Assembly (NCBI RefSeq): GCF_006494655.1 | Contig: NZ_VHIM01000006.1 | Span: forward strand, 62,001 to 126,000 | Reading direction: 5' to 3' | Origin: Arthrobacter agilis | GTDB taxonomy: Bacteria; Actinomycetota; Actinomycetes; Actinomycetales; Micrococcaceae | DNA length: 64,000 nt | Notes under the pieces: generated by a model | Database searches by the model: none | What the model was told of the DNA's origin: nothing | What the model saw: only the letters and a program-made list of their open reading frames with translations | Made by a program: the position numbers and the translations under genes | In this document: one piece after another, positions 42,765 to 51,641 of the stretch | Numbering within the stretch: position 1 is the stretch's first letter | How the letters are laid out: the number at the start of each line of letters is the position of its first letter

Positions 42765-43106
42765 ATGTCCGACCTGCTGAAATACGCCCGGGCCCGCGAC
42801 GACACGGACTTCGTGTCCCGCATCGCCGCAGCGATGACCGTCCGCGCCCAAGAGATTGAGCTGTTCGAGCTGAGCCCGCCGTCCAGGGCCCTGTGCTCCT
42901 GGGTGCTGGAGAACCCGATGCAGGTCGTGGACCGCATGGTCGCCCACGTGTCGACCAGCCCGGGCATCGCCGCGAACGTCACCGTGAGCGAGGGCACCGT
43001 CGACGCATCGACGGTGCCCGACGCCGACATCCAGTACACGGTGAACGAGAAGTGGGACGCCGTCGCCGGCTACCTCCACCGAGGCACCGAATCGACGACA
43101 GCATGA
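42765..43106 (+). CDS. Unknown protein after tail fibre
   Basis: 113 residues from ATG 42765 after AAGGAG. Helical N-terminus (YARARDDTDFVSRIAAAMTVRAQEIELF), then a strand pair (ANVTVSEGTVDASTVPD). Short genes of this sort lie between the fibre and lysis genes in Arthrobacter phages and may be tail-associated. ATGA overlap with the membrane gene after it. Confidence 0.6.
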   Translation: MSDLLKYARARDDTDFVSRIAAAMTVRAQEIELFELSPPSRALCSWVLENPMQVVDRMVAHVSTSPGIAANVTVSEGTVDASTVPDADIQYTVNEKWDAVAGYLHRGTESTTA

Positions 43107-43537
43107 ACCGCGGCATGCTGCGTCGCGCGAAACCCTATGGGCCCCGCGGGGTGATCATGCTCGCCCTGTCAATCGTCGCGCTCGGCAGGGCGGTCGCCTA
43201 CCTGCCCTCCGAGCACCCCACGTTCACGCCGGCACTGCTGCAGGAGTGGCCGATACCGATACCCGTCTGGGGTGCCCTCTGGGGTGCGGTTGGCATCCTC
43301 CTGCTCGTGCAAGCGTTCCGCCGCGACCACGCGCTCGCGCTAGCCGTCATGGCCTCGATGGCAACCCTGTGGGCCGGCGTGTATGTGTGGGCCGCGAGTA
43401 CGCGGACCTACGTGGACGGACTCGACGCCGCCCGTGGCTCATGGATCACCGCTGCCACGTACATCGCGACGGCGGTGATCGTCGTGTGTATCTCTCGGAT
43501 GATCAACAAACTCGATCGGGAGGTTCCGCATGCTTGA
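43103..43537 (+). CDS. Four-span membrane protein of lysis region
   Basis: 144 residues with four hydrophobic helices at about 16-33, 54-72, 78-98 and 113-131, basic first 10 residues. Placed upstream of the lysins, so a holin-type or holin-regulating role is plausible, though four-span proteins are often annotated only as membrane proteins. Overlaps the next gene by 8 bp. Confidence 0.65.
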   Translation: MNRGMLRRAKPYGPRGVIMLALSIVALGRAVAYLPSEHPTFTPALLQEWPIPIPVWGALWGAVGILLLVQAFRRDHALALAVMASMATLWAGVYVWAASTRTYVDGLDAARGSWITAATYIATAVIVVCISRMINKLDREVPHA

Positions 43538-43925
43538 CGCCATCCTGCAAGTGACCGGCAGCCTGGCTCTCGCGTCCGTTTCGCTCGCCTCAGCATGGTT
43601 CGTGTACCACTCCACCAGAAAACGAGACAAGGTCACAGCCGAACTGTCCAAGGAAGCGAACGCCATCACCTGGTCGCAGGATCTCGTGAAGCGCCTCGAC
43701 AAGCTCGAGGACGAGCTCAAGGAAGTGCGAGCGGACCTCGACAAGGTAACCCGCACTTTCCGAATCAGCATGAACTACATCGAGCGCTTGTGGCAGTGGG
43801 CGAAGACCGGGTCCCGCCCTCCCATCCCGGACATCCCCGAGTCGCTCTACGAGCACCTCGACCCATCGCTCATCGACGAGCACCACCGACAGCAGCGGGA
43901 GCACGACGCGTCCCCAAAAGCCTGA
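43530..43925 (+). CDS. Single-span coiled-coil membrane protein
   Basis: 131 residues with a membrane helix at about 5-27 (LQVTGSLALASVSLASAWFVY), then a basic stretch and a coiled coil at about 45-75 (VKRLDKLEDELKEVRADLDKVTR). The C-terminus is hydrophilic with WQWAKTGSRPPIPDIPESL. Topology resembles XhlA-type holin accessory proteins. A terminator follows. Confidence 0.65.
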   Translation: MLDAILQVTGSLALASVSLASAWFVYHSTRKRDKVTAELSKEANAITWSQDLVKRLDKLEDELKEVRADLDKVTRTFRISMNYIERLWQWAKTGSRPPIPDIPESLYEHLDPSLIDEHHRQQREHDASPKA

Positions 43926-43945
43926 CCGGTCTCACGATCAGCACG

Positions 43946-43974
43946 AGCCCCACCATCTGGTCGGGGCTTTTTCT
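43946..43974 (+). terminator. Rho-independent terminator
   Basis: AGCCCC (43946-43951) pairs with GGGGCT (43963-43968), with an inner ACC/GGT extension, followed by TTTTTC. It ends the tail-membrane gene transcript just before the lysin genes. Confidence 0.85.
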
Positions 43975-43997
43975 ATGCCCAACGGAAGGACACGCTC

Positions 43998-44609
43998 ATG
44001 CCTGATCTCTGGCTGCCGGGCGCGGTGAAGGACCCGCAGCCCGGCGGCGTACGCCTGAACAAGGCGCTGCCAGCGCGCGGTACGTGGCACATCACCGCGG
44101 ACCGCCTCGACCCGGTTACCATGGCGCAGCCCGCCCGGGCCAACGTCTGGAACTACCTGCGGAACGTCGGCTACTGCCCGCACCTGCTCTGGGACCCCTT
44201 CGACGGGTACCTGGTGCAGGCGTACCCGGCCGACGTCGGCGCCCGGGCGCTGTCTCGTTGGAACGAGGACGGGGCGGTGAACCTGCAGGTCGAGATCTAC
44301 TTCAGCCCCGGAGTGATCCGCGGGGGAACCCAGTACCTCAGCGTTGACCAGACACCCTGCACGGGTCTGGAGGAGATCGTGGACTGGATGGAGTCCTGGG
44401 GCGTTCCGCCCGTCTGGCCGCTCGGCTCACCCACCTGGGAATCGACGCAGGACGCTGACGTGTGGAACGCCCGGGCAGGCCACTACGGCCACATCCAAGT
44501 CCCCGGCGAGAACCACCGGGACCCTGGGCCCATGCCGGGACTCCGAGCAGCAGTCACCGAAGCCGCCGCTGGCCTGCTCATCCCCGAGCTGGGAGGGCTG
44601 AGCGCATGA
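43998..44609 (+). CDS. Endolysin, N-acetylmuramoyl-L-alanine amidase type
   Basis: 203 residues from ATG 43998 after GGAAGGA. PGRP/amidase-2 fold signs: TWHITADR (His31), a central NLQVEIYF strand, and GHYGHIQVPGENHRDPG with His165, His173 and Asp175 as the second zinc ligand group. Cleaves the bond between muramic acid and L-Ala. There is no separate cell-wall-binding domain. Coupled by ATGA to an M23 gene, so the two hydrolases act together. Confidence 0.8.
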   Translation: MPDLWLPGAVKDPQPGGVRLNKALPARGTWHITADRLDPVTMAQPARANVWNYLRNVGYCPHLLWDPFDGYLVQAYPADVGARALSRWNEDGAVNLQVEIYFSPGVIRGGTQYLSVDQTPCTGLEEIVDWMESWGVPPVWPLGSPTWESTQDADVWNARAGHYGHIQVPGENHRDPGPMPGLRAAVTEAAAGLLIPELGGLSA

Positions 44610-45223
44610 GTATCGCGATGCTCGAGCGGCTGCCCGTCGGCGACTTCATCAGCCAGGCGTGGAAAGCGAATGCCACCGCCGGCGTCACCCCGAACCCGAA
44701 CGGCACGACGGTCGAGCAGCTCGTCGCGAAGCACGGCAACTACCAGGAGTACGGCCACGACGGCATCGACTTCGGCTGCCAGATGCGGACCCTCGTCTTC
44801 GCCCCGGGCGCCGGCCGTGTCGACTTCGCCGGCTGGTTCAGGGACATGCCGCAATGGGTGGCCGACAAGTACGGGTACCTGGTCAACGACGACAGCGGTG
44901 GCATCGCGGTCCTCATCGACCACGGCAACGGGCTCCTGTCCGCGCTACTCCACCTCGACCAGACCGACCTCACCGCCGGCACCTGGGTGCTGGCGGGCAA
45001 CCTCTGCGGATACAGCGGCACCACCGGGCGCTCCGGCGGCCCGCACCTCCACTGGTCCCTCATCGTCGCCGCCGAGGTCTACACCACGGTCATGTATGGG
45101 CGCATCAACCCGCTCTCCCGCATCCCCGCGGGCCTGACCATCCCCATCGCCCCGGGCAACACCGGCGGCGCAGCAGACACAACCGACACCCTCATCGCCG
45201 GGATCTCCGGCCTTTCCAAGTAA
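44606..45223 (+). CDS. Endolysin, M23 metallopeptidase type
   Basis: 205 residues. Zinc ligands HDGID (His51, Asp55) and PHLHW (His147, His149), with a further His116, define a lysostaphin/LytM-type M23 domain. It should cut peptide bridges or the stem in the host cell wall. Separate from the amidase but overlapping its stop by 4 bp. No signal peptide, so it needs a holin to exit. Confidence 0.87.
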   Translation: MSIAMLERLPVGDFISQAWKANATAGVTPNPNGTTVEQLVAKHGNYQEYGHDGIDFGCQMRTLVFAPGAGRVDFAGWFRDMPQWVADKYGYLVNDDSGGIAVLIDHGNGLLSALLHLDQTDLTAGTWVLAGNLCGYSGTTGRSGGPHLHWSLIVAAEVYTTVMYGRINPLSRIPAGLTIPIAPGNTGGAADTTDTLIAGISGLSK

Positions 45224-45234
45224 GGATCACCACC

Positions 45235-45606
45235 ATGGCAACACCACGCGAGAAGAACTTCGACGGCCCGGTCGTCGACGGAGCCAAGAAGGCCGTCGCC
45301 TACCTCGACCTGAAGATCAGCGACGTCGCCGCCAAGGTCGCATCCACCCCGATCAAGCTCCCCAACGGGGAGGTGCGACCGCTGGGCAACACCATCGGGT
45401 GGATCGACAACAACCAGAACGCCAACGCCGCCAAGATCATCGGCATGCTGGACGGGCTGACGCAGACCATCGCTGCGCAGTCCACTGACCCGGCTTTGAG
45501 CCCGGCGGTCGTGCAGAAGATCATGGGCGATGCGGCTCAGAAGGCGTTCGGGGGCTTCCTCGACCAGCTGCGTCGCGACGCCGATGCCCAGGGAGGCGAG
45601 GAGTGA
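45235..45606 (+). CDS. Unknown lysis-region protein
   Basis: 123 residues from ATG 45235 after AAGGA. Helical, with the pattern DNNQNANAAKIIGMLDGLTQTI, and C-terminal FLDQLRRDADAQGG. No membrane segment. It is 12 bp after the M23 gene and touches the holin-like gene. A lysin accessory or cell-wall-binding module is possible; not recognised. Confidence 0.6.
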   Translation: MATPREKNFDGPVVDGAKKAVAYLDLKISDVAAKVASTPIKLPNGEVRPLGNTIGWIDNNQNANAAKIIGMLDGLTQTIAAQSTDPALSPAVVQKIMGDAAQKAFGGFLDQLRRDADAQGGEE

Positions 45607-46016
45607 TGGCCACCATCGAGGCAACACCCACGCAGGCCGCGCACCCGTGGCGGGCCACCCTCCGCACCGCCGTGGCGGTCGGCATCCCGGCCTTCGCCGG
45701 CCTCGTCCTCCTGCTGCCCCTGGTGCTCTCTGAGCTCGCCAGCGGGCCGCTCAGCGAATACTTGCCACCTGGCTTCATCGCCTGGCTCGTCGCGGCCGCC
45801 GGGTTCATCACCGCGGCGTCCGCGGCGATCACCCGCATCATGGCGATCCCGGGCGTCGTCGAGTGGTTCCGCAAATACCTGCGGGCACTCTCCCCCGACG
45901 GCAACCCGCCCGGACGCCACGAGGCCAAGCCGATCGAGGACACCACCGCGGACGCTGCAACCAGGCAGCAGGCGGCGTCCCTCGACCGCGTCGACGGCCC
46001 CGACCACCGACTCTGA
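45606..46016 (+). CDS. Holin-like protein, two membrane spans
   Basis: 136 residues from ATG 45606 (an adjacent GTG at 45603 is possible). Hydrophobic helices at about 20-42 and 56-80 followed by a long charged tail, the class II holin plan. Strong GAGGAG upstream. Probably forms membrane lesions that release the endolysins at the end of infection. Ends 10 bp before a strong terminator. Confidence 0.78.
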   Translation: MATIEATPTQAAHPWRATLRTAVAVGIPAFAGLVLLLPLVLSELASGPLSEYLPPGFIAWLVAAAGFITAASAAITRIMAIPGVVEWFRKYLRALSPDGNPPGRHEAKPIEDTTADAATRQQAASLDRVDGPDHRL

Positions 46017-46026
46017 CTGAGACAGC

Positions 46027-46063
46027 AAAGCGCCCCACCCTCCTCGTGAGGGTGGGGCGCTTT
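46027..46063. terminator. Strong bidirectional terminator
   Basis: AAAGCGCCCCACCCTC (46027-46042) pairs perfectly with GAGGGTGGGGCGCTTT (46048-46063), loop CTCGT; A- and T-rich edges allow termination in both directions. It closes the late operon and isolates the cargo genes. Confidence 0.92.
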
Positions 46064-46091
46064 CGTCGTTGCCTTCGCGGCTCAGGCAGTA

Positions 46092-46122
46092 GACAGTCCC
46101 ACTGTCGAACGCAACCGATAAT
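46092..46122 (+). promoter_or_regulatory. Candidate promoter/operator of cargo genes
   Basis: GACAGT-CCC-ACTGTC (46092-46106), a perfect inverted repeat, lies just upstream of GATAAT (46117-46122), a good -10. The repeat covers the -35 region, so a regulator could block or help RNA polymerase here. The first cargo gene begins 33 bp later. Confidence 0.5.
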
Positions 46123-46155
46123 TCCCCACGCACCCACGGCGTCGACTTTGACAGC

Positions 46156-46464
46156 ATGGACGAACGAACGGACGCAGACGGAGGGATAACGGTGGACGCC
46201 GACGAGCAGCGGGGGCAGCTGGCCAGGATCGTGGTCGAGGAAGGACTGGAGCTGTGGGATGTGTGGCTCCGCTACTTTGCCATAGGAGGTTCGGCCACTG
46301 AGGAGCAGTTCGTGCGCTACGCAGTCGGAGACGTGCAACTCTTTCCACTGCAACGCGACCTCATCTCGGTAGCGCTGCGGGAGATGGCGATCGAGCGACA
46401 GGAAGCATTAGGCGTACCCGACACTCACGTCCGGTCATGTCACGTTCCGGGTCACGGCGAATAG
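46156..46464 (+). CDS. Unknown cargo protein near attR
   Basis: 102 residues. Acidic, helical centre (QLARIVVEEGLELWDVWLRYFAIGGSATEEQF) and a C-terminal Cys/His-rich end (VRSCHVPGHG). It sits between the late terminator and attR with its own promoter, the place where temperate phages keep genes expressed in the lysogen, often defence or host-fitness functions. Unrecognised family. Confidence 0.6.
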   Translation: MDERTDADGGITVDADEQRGQLARIVVEEGLELWDVWLRYFAIGGSATEEQFVRYAVGDVQLFPLQRDLISVALREMAIERQEALGVPDTHVRSCHVPGHGE

Positions 46465-46490
46465 TCACCGCCGGCGACTACGGTCACCGC

Positions 46491-46799
46491 ATGGAACGAG
46501 CACCTCGGCCAGGCTGGCACGGCATCCCGCCCTCGACCGACCGATACGTGCCGCCACTGTCCCTGCCAGCGCCGACCTCGGGGATCACCGAGACCTCATC
46601 GAAAGCGCCGCCGCTCTGGGTAGACCTGATCTACACGGACGGCAGCAAGCAGACCGTGAAGGCCTTCGCGATGGCATGGACGAACAGCCTCGTCCGCGTG
46701 CAATGGGTCGAATTCAGCATCGCCCGCGAGGCCTGGGTAGACGCCGGCGCTGTCCGACGCCGGCAGATCGAGGAACGACAACGCCACCGCGACGGCTGA
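46491..46799 (+). CDS. Unknown cargo protein near attR
   Basis: 102 residues from ATG 46491 (an in-frame start at 46437 overlaps the gene before and is less likely). Disordered Pro-rich N-terminus, then VDLIYTDGSKQTVKAFAMAWTNSLVRVQWVEFSI, a compact beta domain, ending in a basic helix (RRRQIEERQRHRDG). No ribosome site is clear, so it may be leaderless. Function unknown. Confidence 0.55.
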   Translation: MERAPRPGWHGIPPSTDRYVPPLSLPAPTSGITETSSKAPPLWVDLIYTDGSKQTVKAFAMAWTNSLVRVQWVEFSIAREAWVDAGAVRRRQIEERQRHRDG

Positions 46800-46959
46800 A
46801 CGCTACTTCATTGCCTCGCGCGGGGACGTAGTCCCCTCTCCGCGCATGTTGATCGCATCAACAGAACCCCGATTCGCCATACCACCGGGACTGTTCAAGT
46901 TCGCGCCATTACGCGGCGAGATAGATCGTCGTCACCCCGCCGAAAGCCTCAGCCAAGTT
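46800..46959. promoter_or_regulatory. Right-end region with candidate integrase arm sites
   Basis: Contains TGTTGAT (46847-46853) and its inverted copy ATCAACA (46857-46863) separated by CGC, matching the TGTTGAT copies beside attL, plus GGGGAC-GTA-GTCCCC (46822-46836). No gene seen. Consistent with the P' arm of the integrated attachment site. Confidence 0.45.
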
Positions 46960-46981
46960 TTCAAGTCCCCTCTCGCGCACA
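46960..46981. repeat. attR core, 22 bp
   Basis: Identical to 6182-6203. On integration this copy is the displaced chromosomal 3' end of tRNA-Leu. Confidence 0.95.
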
Positions 46982-47055
46982 ACAGACAGGACACAAGGCT
47001 CTACGAAGGCAGGCACGACCAGCCTCCTTCGACCGTGATCGTCACGGTCCCCAGG

Positions 47056-47088
47056 AAGCCCCGCGGGCAGCACTCGCCGCGGGGCTTT
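47056..47088 (+). terminator. Terminator, probably original tRNA-Leu terminator
   Basis: AAGCCCCGCGG (47056-47066) pairs with CCGCGGGGCTT (47077-47087), then T and CG. It lies 75 bp past attR in the direction of the tRNA, so before integration it would have followed tRNA-Leu. The rest of 46982-47301 (320 bp) holds a CGAAGG/CCTTCG inverted repeat and the presumed promoter of the fasciclin gene; no other gene seen. Confidence 0.8.
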
Positions 47089-47301
47089 CGCGTGTCTGCG
47101 GACGCCGCGGTGAGCATCGCCGCAGGTCACAGGCAGGTCACGATGCCGTGCCTGCGGCGGGGTCATGAATTTCTTTGCAGATCCAACCCATCCACCCCCT
47201 CGGGTCACCCGAAGTACCTGTGAGACATCGACACGATGTGTTTCACCAGACAGCCACAGACCGCAGGCACCCGCCGGGTCACATCTATGGAGGAAAATCT
47301 C

Positions 47302-48018
47302 ATGGAAATCACCAAGCGCAGGAACCTCTCGATCCTCGGCATCGCAGCCGTCTCCATGTTCGGCCTCGCGGCCTGCGGCGGCGGAGATGACACCGCCGCT
47401 GAGACCGCCCCGAGCACCGGGACCAGCGAAAGCATGATGGCCAGCGAAGCTCCCTCGGAAGAGGCCAGCATGAGCCCCTCGATGGAGGCCACGGAGGACG
47501 CCATGATGGACCCCGCCGCCAACCTCGTCGGCCCCGGCTGCGAAGGCTATGCAGCCGACGTCCCCGAGGGCGACGGTTCCGTTGCGGGTATGGCCCAGGA
47601 CCCCGTGGCCACCGCCGCATCGAACAACCCGATCCTCACCCAGCTGACCGCGGCGGTCTCCGGCGGGATCAACCCCGACGTCAACCTCGTGGACACCCTC
47701 AACGGCGACGAGTTCACCGTCTTCGCCCCCACCGACGAGGCCTTCGGAGCCCTGCCGGCCGAGGCCGTCGAGGGTCTGAAGACCGACACCGAGGGCCTGA
47801 CCAACATCCTCACGTACCACGTGGTCCCCGGAAAGATCCAGCCGTCGGAGCTCGAGGGCACCACCCAGACCACGGTCCAGGGTGAGACGCTCGAGGTCAC
47901 CGGCTCCGGCGACGAGCTGATGGTCAACGACGCCAACGTCATCTGCGGTGGCGTCCAGACCGCCAACGCCGTCGTGTACCTGATCGACACCGTCCTCATG
48001 CCGCCGGCAGCCGGCTGA
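47302..48018 (+). CDS. Fasciclin-domain lipoprotein
   Basis: 238 residues from ATG 47302 (AGGAAAA upstream). Lipoprotein signal peptide with lipobox LAAC, then a Met/Glu/Ser/Thr-rich linker to about 75, then a FAS1 domain with H1 motif [18 protein letters not shown] and H2 motif [10 protein letters not shown]. Family knowledge: secreted cell-surface adhesion proteins of MPT70/MPB83 type. Lipid anchored on the outer face of the membrane. Confidence 0.92.
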   Translation: MEITKRRNLSILGIAAVSMFGLAACGGGDDTAAETAPSTGTSESMMASEAPSEEASMSPSMEATEDAMMDPAANLVGPGCEGYAADVPEGDGSVAGMAQDPVATAASNNPILTQLTAAVSGGINPDVNLVDTLNGDEFTVFAPTDEAFGALPAEAVEGLKTDTEGLTNILTYHVVPGKIQPSELEGTTQTTVQGETLEVTGSGDELMVNDANVICGGVQTANAVVYLIDTVLMPPAAG

Positions 48019-48068
48019 TCATGAATGACCTCCCTGATACACCCCTCTAACGTGTTCCAGGGATCACG

Positions 48069-48104
48069 GACGGGCCCCCTCACCTCACGGTGAGGGGGCC
48101 CGTC
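48069..48104 (+). terminator. Terminator after fasciclin gene
   Basis: GACGGGCCCCCTCACC (48069-48084) pairs perfectly with GGTGAGGGGGCCCGTC (48089-48104), loop TCAC. A second inverted repeat, GTCCGGCC/GGCCGGAC, follows at 48146-48164. U-run is weak. Confidence 0.75.
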
Positions 48105-48260
48105 CTCATTCCGGCTCGACGCGGCTCGAGCAGGCTTCGGCCCGGGTCCGGCCCAGGGCCGGACATCCTGACCGGCCCGTGCAGGGCGATCACCTAGACT
48201 GAGGGCTGCCACCCCCGGATCGCGATGACCGGACTCCCCCTGCCCTCGGAGAACCTCCCT

Positions 48261-49988
48261 GTGAACACTTCCCCTGCGCGCGGCACCCGGCTCGGCCGGC
48301 GACCGGCGACCCGCCGGCTGCGGGTGGTGTCCGCCCTGATCTCGGTTGCCTCGCTGGTCGCCTGCACCGGAGGCGAAGCCCCCGCTCCCCAACCCGCGCC
48401 GGCGTCGTCGTCCCCCGCGGCGAGCGACGCCTCGACCTTCACCTTCGGCACGGCCGCCGGACCGCGGACGCTCGATCCCGCGCTCGCGAACGACACCGAG
48501 TCCTATCGAGTGACGCAGCAGATACTGCAGGGGCTCGTCGGCGTGGACCCGCTGACCTCCGAGCCGACGCCGCTGCTCGCCGAGTCGTGGAAGGAACGGG
48601 ACAACGGCCGTACCTACGAGTTCAGGCTGAGGGACGACGTCACCTTCCACGACGGCACAACCCTGGACGCGGCGGCAGTGTGCGCCAACTTCGACCGCTG
48701 GTTCACGCTGCCCCGCGAAGCCCGGTCCGGGGTGAGCCGCCTGCCGTTCGAGAACGTCTTCAAGGGGTACTCCGACCAGCCGGAGATCACCCTCTACTCG
48801 GGCTGCACGGCGCGCGGGGACCACACCGTCGAGCTACGGCTCACCAGCCGGATCACAGGCCTCATCCCGGCTCTCGCAGCACCCGGCTTCGCCATCTCGT
48901 CGCCGGCGGCACTGGAGGCCGGTGCCGCCGACGACCTGACGGAGGAGCGCGACGGCGTCCCGATCTCCCGGTACGCGCAGGCCCCGGTGGGCACCGGCCC
49001 CTTCAGCCTGGTGTCCTGGGAGGCAGGGCAGGTGGAGCTGGAGTTCTACGACGCCTACTGGGGTGAGCCCGGCGAAGTGGACCGGGTGATCTTCACCACC
49101 ATCACGAGCCCGGACTCACGGGCGCGGGCACTGAAGAACGGGCGCATCGACGGGTACGACTTCGTCTCCGTGGACAGCGCCGCAGACCTCGCCCGCAACG
49201 GCCTCCAGTTCCTGCAGCGGGACCCCTACTCCGTCCTGTACCTCGGGATGAACGCGGAATTCCCGGTGGTCGACGACATCCTCTTCCGGCAGGCCGTCGC
49301 CCACGCCATCGACAAGGACGCGCTCATCGACGGGCGCTTCCTGAACGGGACCAAGTCGGCGCGCCAGTTCATCCCGGAGAAGCTGGGCGTCAGCACCGAG
49401 GCCGTGGAGGACTACCCCTACGACGTCGAGCTGGCCGAGGAACTGCTGGAAAAATCGGGCTACGACGGCCGGGAGCTCCCTTTCTACTACCCGAGGAACG
49501 TCTCGCGCGCCTACCTTCCCGCACCCGAGAAGGTGTACGCGGAGCTGAGCCGCCAGCTGACCGCGGCGGGCTTCGTCCTCAAACCGGTCCCCATCGACTG
49601 GAGCGACGGCTATGTCACCGCCGTGCAGCAGGCCGATGACCGCGCCTTCCACCTCCTGGGCTGGAGCGGAAGCTACCAGGACCCCGACAACTTCGTCGGC
49701 GCGCTGTTCGGCTCCTACAGCGAGGAGTTCGGCTACGACGACCCGCAGCTGTTCAGCAAGATCGATCGCGCTCGCGGTCTTCCCGACGGCGAGGAGCGCA
49801 GTGCTGCCTATGCCGACATCAGCGCGCAGCTCTCCACGCGCATACCCGCCGCCCCGCTCGCCTTCCCCATCTCGGCGCTCGCGATGAGTGCACGCGTCAC
49901 CAGCTACCCCGTCAGCCCGGTCATGAACGAGGTCTTCAACCGGATCGACCTCGCCGATGTGGAGCCGCGGACACGCCCTTCCACCTGA
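48261..49988 (+). CDS. ABC transporter substrate-binding lipoprotein, family 5
   Basis: 575 residues from GTG 48261 with GGAG ten bases upstream; ATG 48225 is an alternative adding 12 residues. Basic n-region, hydrophobic core and lipobox LVAC give a lipid-anchored protein. The SBP family 5 pattern follows: GPRTLDPALANDTESYRV, LAESWKERDNGRTYEFRLRDDVTFHDG, and VGTGPFSLVSW. Binds oligopeptides or similar solutes for an ABC importer; no permease genes are adjacent, so the transporter partner lies elsewhere. Confidence 0.88.
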   Translation: MNTSPARGTRLGRRPATRRLRVVSALISVASLVACTGGEAPAPQPAPASSSPAASDASTFTFGTAAGPRTLDPALANDTESYRVTQQILQGLVGVDPLTSEPTPLLAESWKERDNGRTYEFRLRDDVTFHDGTTLDAAAVCANFDRWFTLPREARSGVSRLPFENVFKGYSDQPEITLYSGCTARGDHTVELRLTSRITGLIPALAAPGFAISSPAALEAGAADDLTEERDGVPISRYAQAPVGTGPFSLVSWEAGQVELEFYDAYWGEPGEVDRVIFTTITSPDSRARALKNGRIDGYDFVSVDSAADLARNGLQFLQRDPYSVLYLGMNAEFPVVDDILFRQAVAHAIDKDALIDGRFLNGTKSARQFIPEKLGVSTEAVEDYPYDVELAEELLEKSGYDGRELPFYYPRNVSRAYLPAPEKVYAELSRQLTAAGFVLKPVPIDWSDGYVTAVQQADDRAFHLLGWSGSYQDPDNFVGALFGSYSEEFGYDDPQLFSKIDRARGLPDGEERSAAYADISAQLSTRIPAAPLAFPISALAMSARVTSYPVSPVMNEVFNRIDLADVEPRTRPST

Positions 49989-50096
49989 CACAGGGCAGGC
50001 TGCAGGTGAGCCCTGCGCCCCCTCCAGGGGGATTTAAGTAAGGTCAGTACCAGACGCTAGGCTTTCACTGCTAGGACCTCGCGACTGGAGACAACG

Positions 50097-51590
50097 TTGA
50101 CCACTACTCAGCAGGCCACACCCGCCAAGACCACCGATGTCGTACTGATCGGCGGCGGAATCATGAGCGCCACGCTCGGGGCGTTTCTCCGGCAACTCCA
50201 GCCCGACTGGGACATCTCCCTCTTCGAGCGCCTCGACGTCGCCGGGCTGGAGAGCTCCGACCCGTGGAACAACGCCGGGACGGGCCACTCCGCTCTGTGT
50301 GAGCTCAACTACTCCCCTGCGGGCAAGGACGGCTCCGTGGATCCGGCCAAGGCCGTCGCGATCAACGAGCAGTTCCAGGTCTCCCGCCAGTTCTGGAGCC
50401 ACATGGTGTCCGAGGGCCACATCGGCGATCCGCGTTCCTTCATCAACCCGGTGCCGCACATGAGCTTCGTCTGGGGCCAGGCCAACGCCGAGTACCTCCG
50501 CAGGCGCTACGAGGCACTGAGCCCGCAGCCGCTGTTCAACACCATGGAGCACAGCGAGGACCACGACACCATCGCCGGGTGGACCCCCCTGATCATGAAG
50601 GGGCGCAACCCCTCGCAGCCCGTCGCCGCCTCACGCGTGGCCGGTGGGACGGACGTCGATTTCGGTTCCCTCACCCGCCAGCTGACGACCTACCTCGAAG
50701 GCACGGGCGTGGACCTCCATTACGGGTTCGACGTCCTGGATGTTGCACGTGCCTCGGACGGCCGCTGGGACGTCAAGGTCCGGAACAAGGCCACCGGGGA
50801 GACGAGCTCCGTCACCACCCGGTTCGTGTTCATCGGGGCGGGCGGCGGAGCCCTTCACCTGCTGCAGCGCAGCGGGATCCCTGAAGGCCGCGGCTTCGCC
50901 GGGTTCCCCGTGTCGGGGCAGTTCCTCCGCTGCACCGATCCCGACCTCGTGAACCAGCACAACGCTAAGGTCTACGGACAGGCATCCGTCGGCGCTCCCC
51001 CCATGTCCGTGCCGCACCTCGATACACGCTTTGTCAAGGGTGAGCGCTCCCTCCTGTTCGGTCCGTACGCGGGTTTCTCCACCAAGTTCCTGAAGCAGGG
51101 CTCCTACCTGGACCTGCCGTCGTCGATCCGCAGCTCGAACCTCGTGCCCATGCTGGCCGTGGCCAAGGACAACATGTCCCTGACGAAGTACCTCATCTCC
51201 GAGGTGCTGAAGAACCGCGACGCGAAGAACGAAGCGCTGAACGACTTCCTGCCGTCGGCCGAGGGCGGCAGCTGGGAACTGATCTCTGCCGGGCAGCGTG
51301 TACAGGTCATCAAGAAGGCTCCCAAGAAGGGTGGCGTGCTGCAGTTCGGCACGGAGGTCATCACGTCCTCGGACGGTACGGTCGGCGCGCTGCTCGGCGC
51401 CTCCCCCGGCGCGTCCACGGCAGCACCGATCATGGTGGAACTCCTCAAGCGCTGCTTCCCCACCAGGATCTCCGACTGGGAACCCAAGCTCAAGGAAATG
51501 CTGCCCGGATACGGCGTTCGACTGAACGAGAACCCGTCCCTGGCCGCGGACGTCCAGTCACTCACCGACGGGGTCCTCAAACTCGTATGA
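50097..51590 (+). CDS. mqo: Malate:quinone oxidoreductase
   Basis: 497 residues from TTG 50097, six bases after CTGGAGA. FAD-binding [17 protein letters not shown] at the start, SLFERLD, the family signature [20 protein letters not shown], and [11 protein letters not shown]. Membrane-associated enzyme of the citric acid cycle that oxidises L-malate to oxaloacetate and reduces menaquinone. Length is typical (about 490-500). Followed by an efflux pump gene without an obvious terminator. Confidence 0.95.
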   Translation: MTTTQQATPAKTTDVVLIGGGIMSATLGAFLRQLQPDWDISLFERLDVAGLESSDPWNNAGTGHSALCELNYSPAGKDGSVDPAKAVAINEQFQVSRQFWSHMVSEGHIGDPRSFINPVPHMSFVWGQANAEYLRRRYEALSPQPLFNTMEHSEDHDTIAGWTPLIMKGRNPSQPVAASRVAGGTDVDFGSLTRQLTTYLEGTGVDLHYGFDVLDVARASDGRWDVKVRNKATGETSSVTTRFVFIGAGGGALHLLQRSGIPEGRGFAGFPVSGQFLRCTDPDLVNQHNAKVYGQASVGAPPMSVPHLDTRFVKGERSLLFGPYAGFSTKFLKQGSYLDLPSSIRSSNLVPMLAVAKDNMSLTKYLISEVLKNRDAKNEALNDFLPSAEGGSWELISAGQRVQVIKKAPKKGGVLQFGTEVITSSDGTVGALLGASPGASTAAPIMVELLKRCFPTRISDWEPKLKEMLPGYGVRLNENPSLAADVQSLTDGVLKLV

Positions 51591-51641
51591 CAACGGCGGA
51601 GGCAGCCGGCCGGGCGCCCGTCAGCACCTAAGGCAGGTTTC

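Noticed and set aside
49989-50096. Terminator CCCCCT-CCA-GGGGG after the peptide-binding gene
   Set aside because: Stem is only five pairs with a 3-base loop and no U-run; too weak to list.
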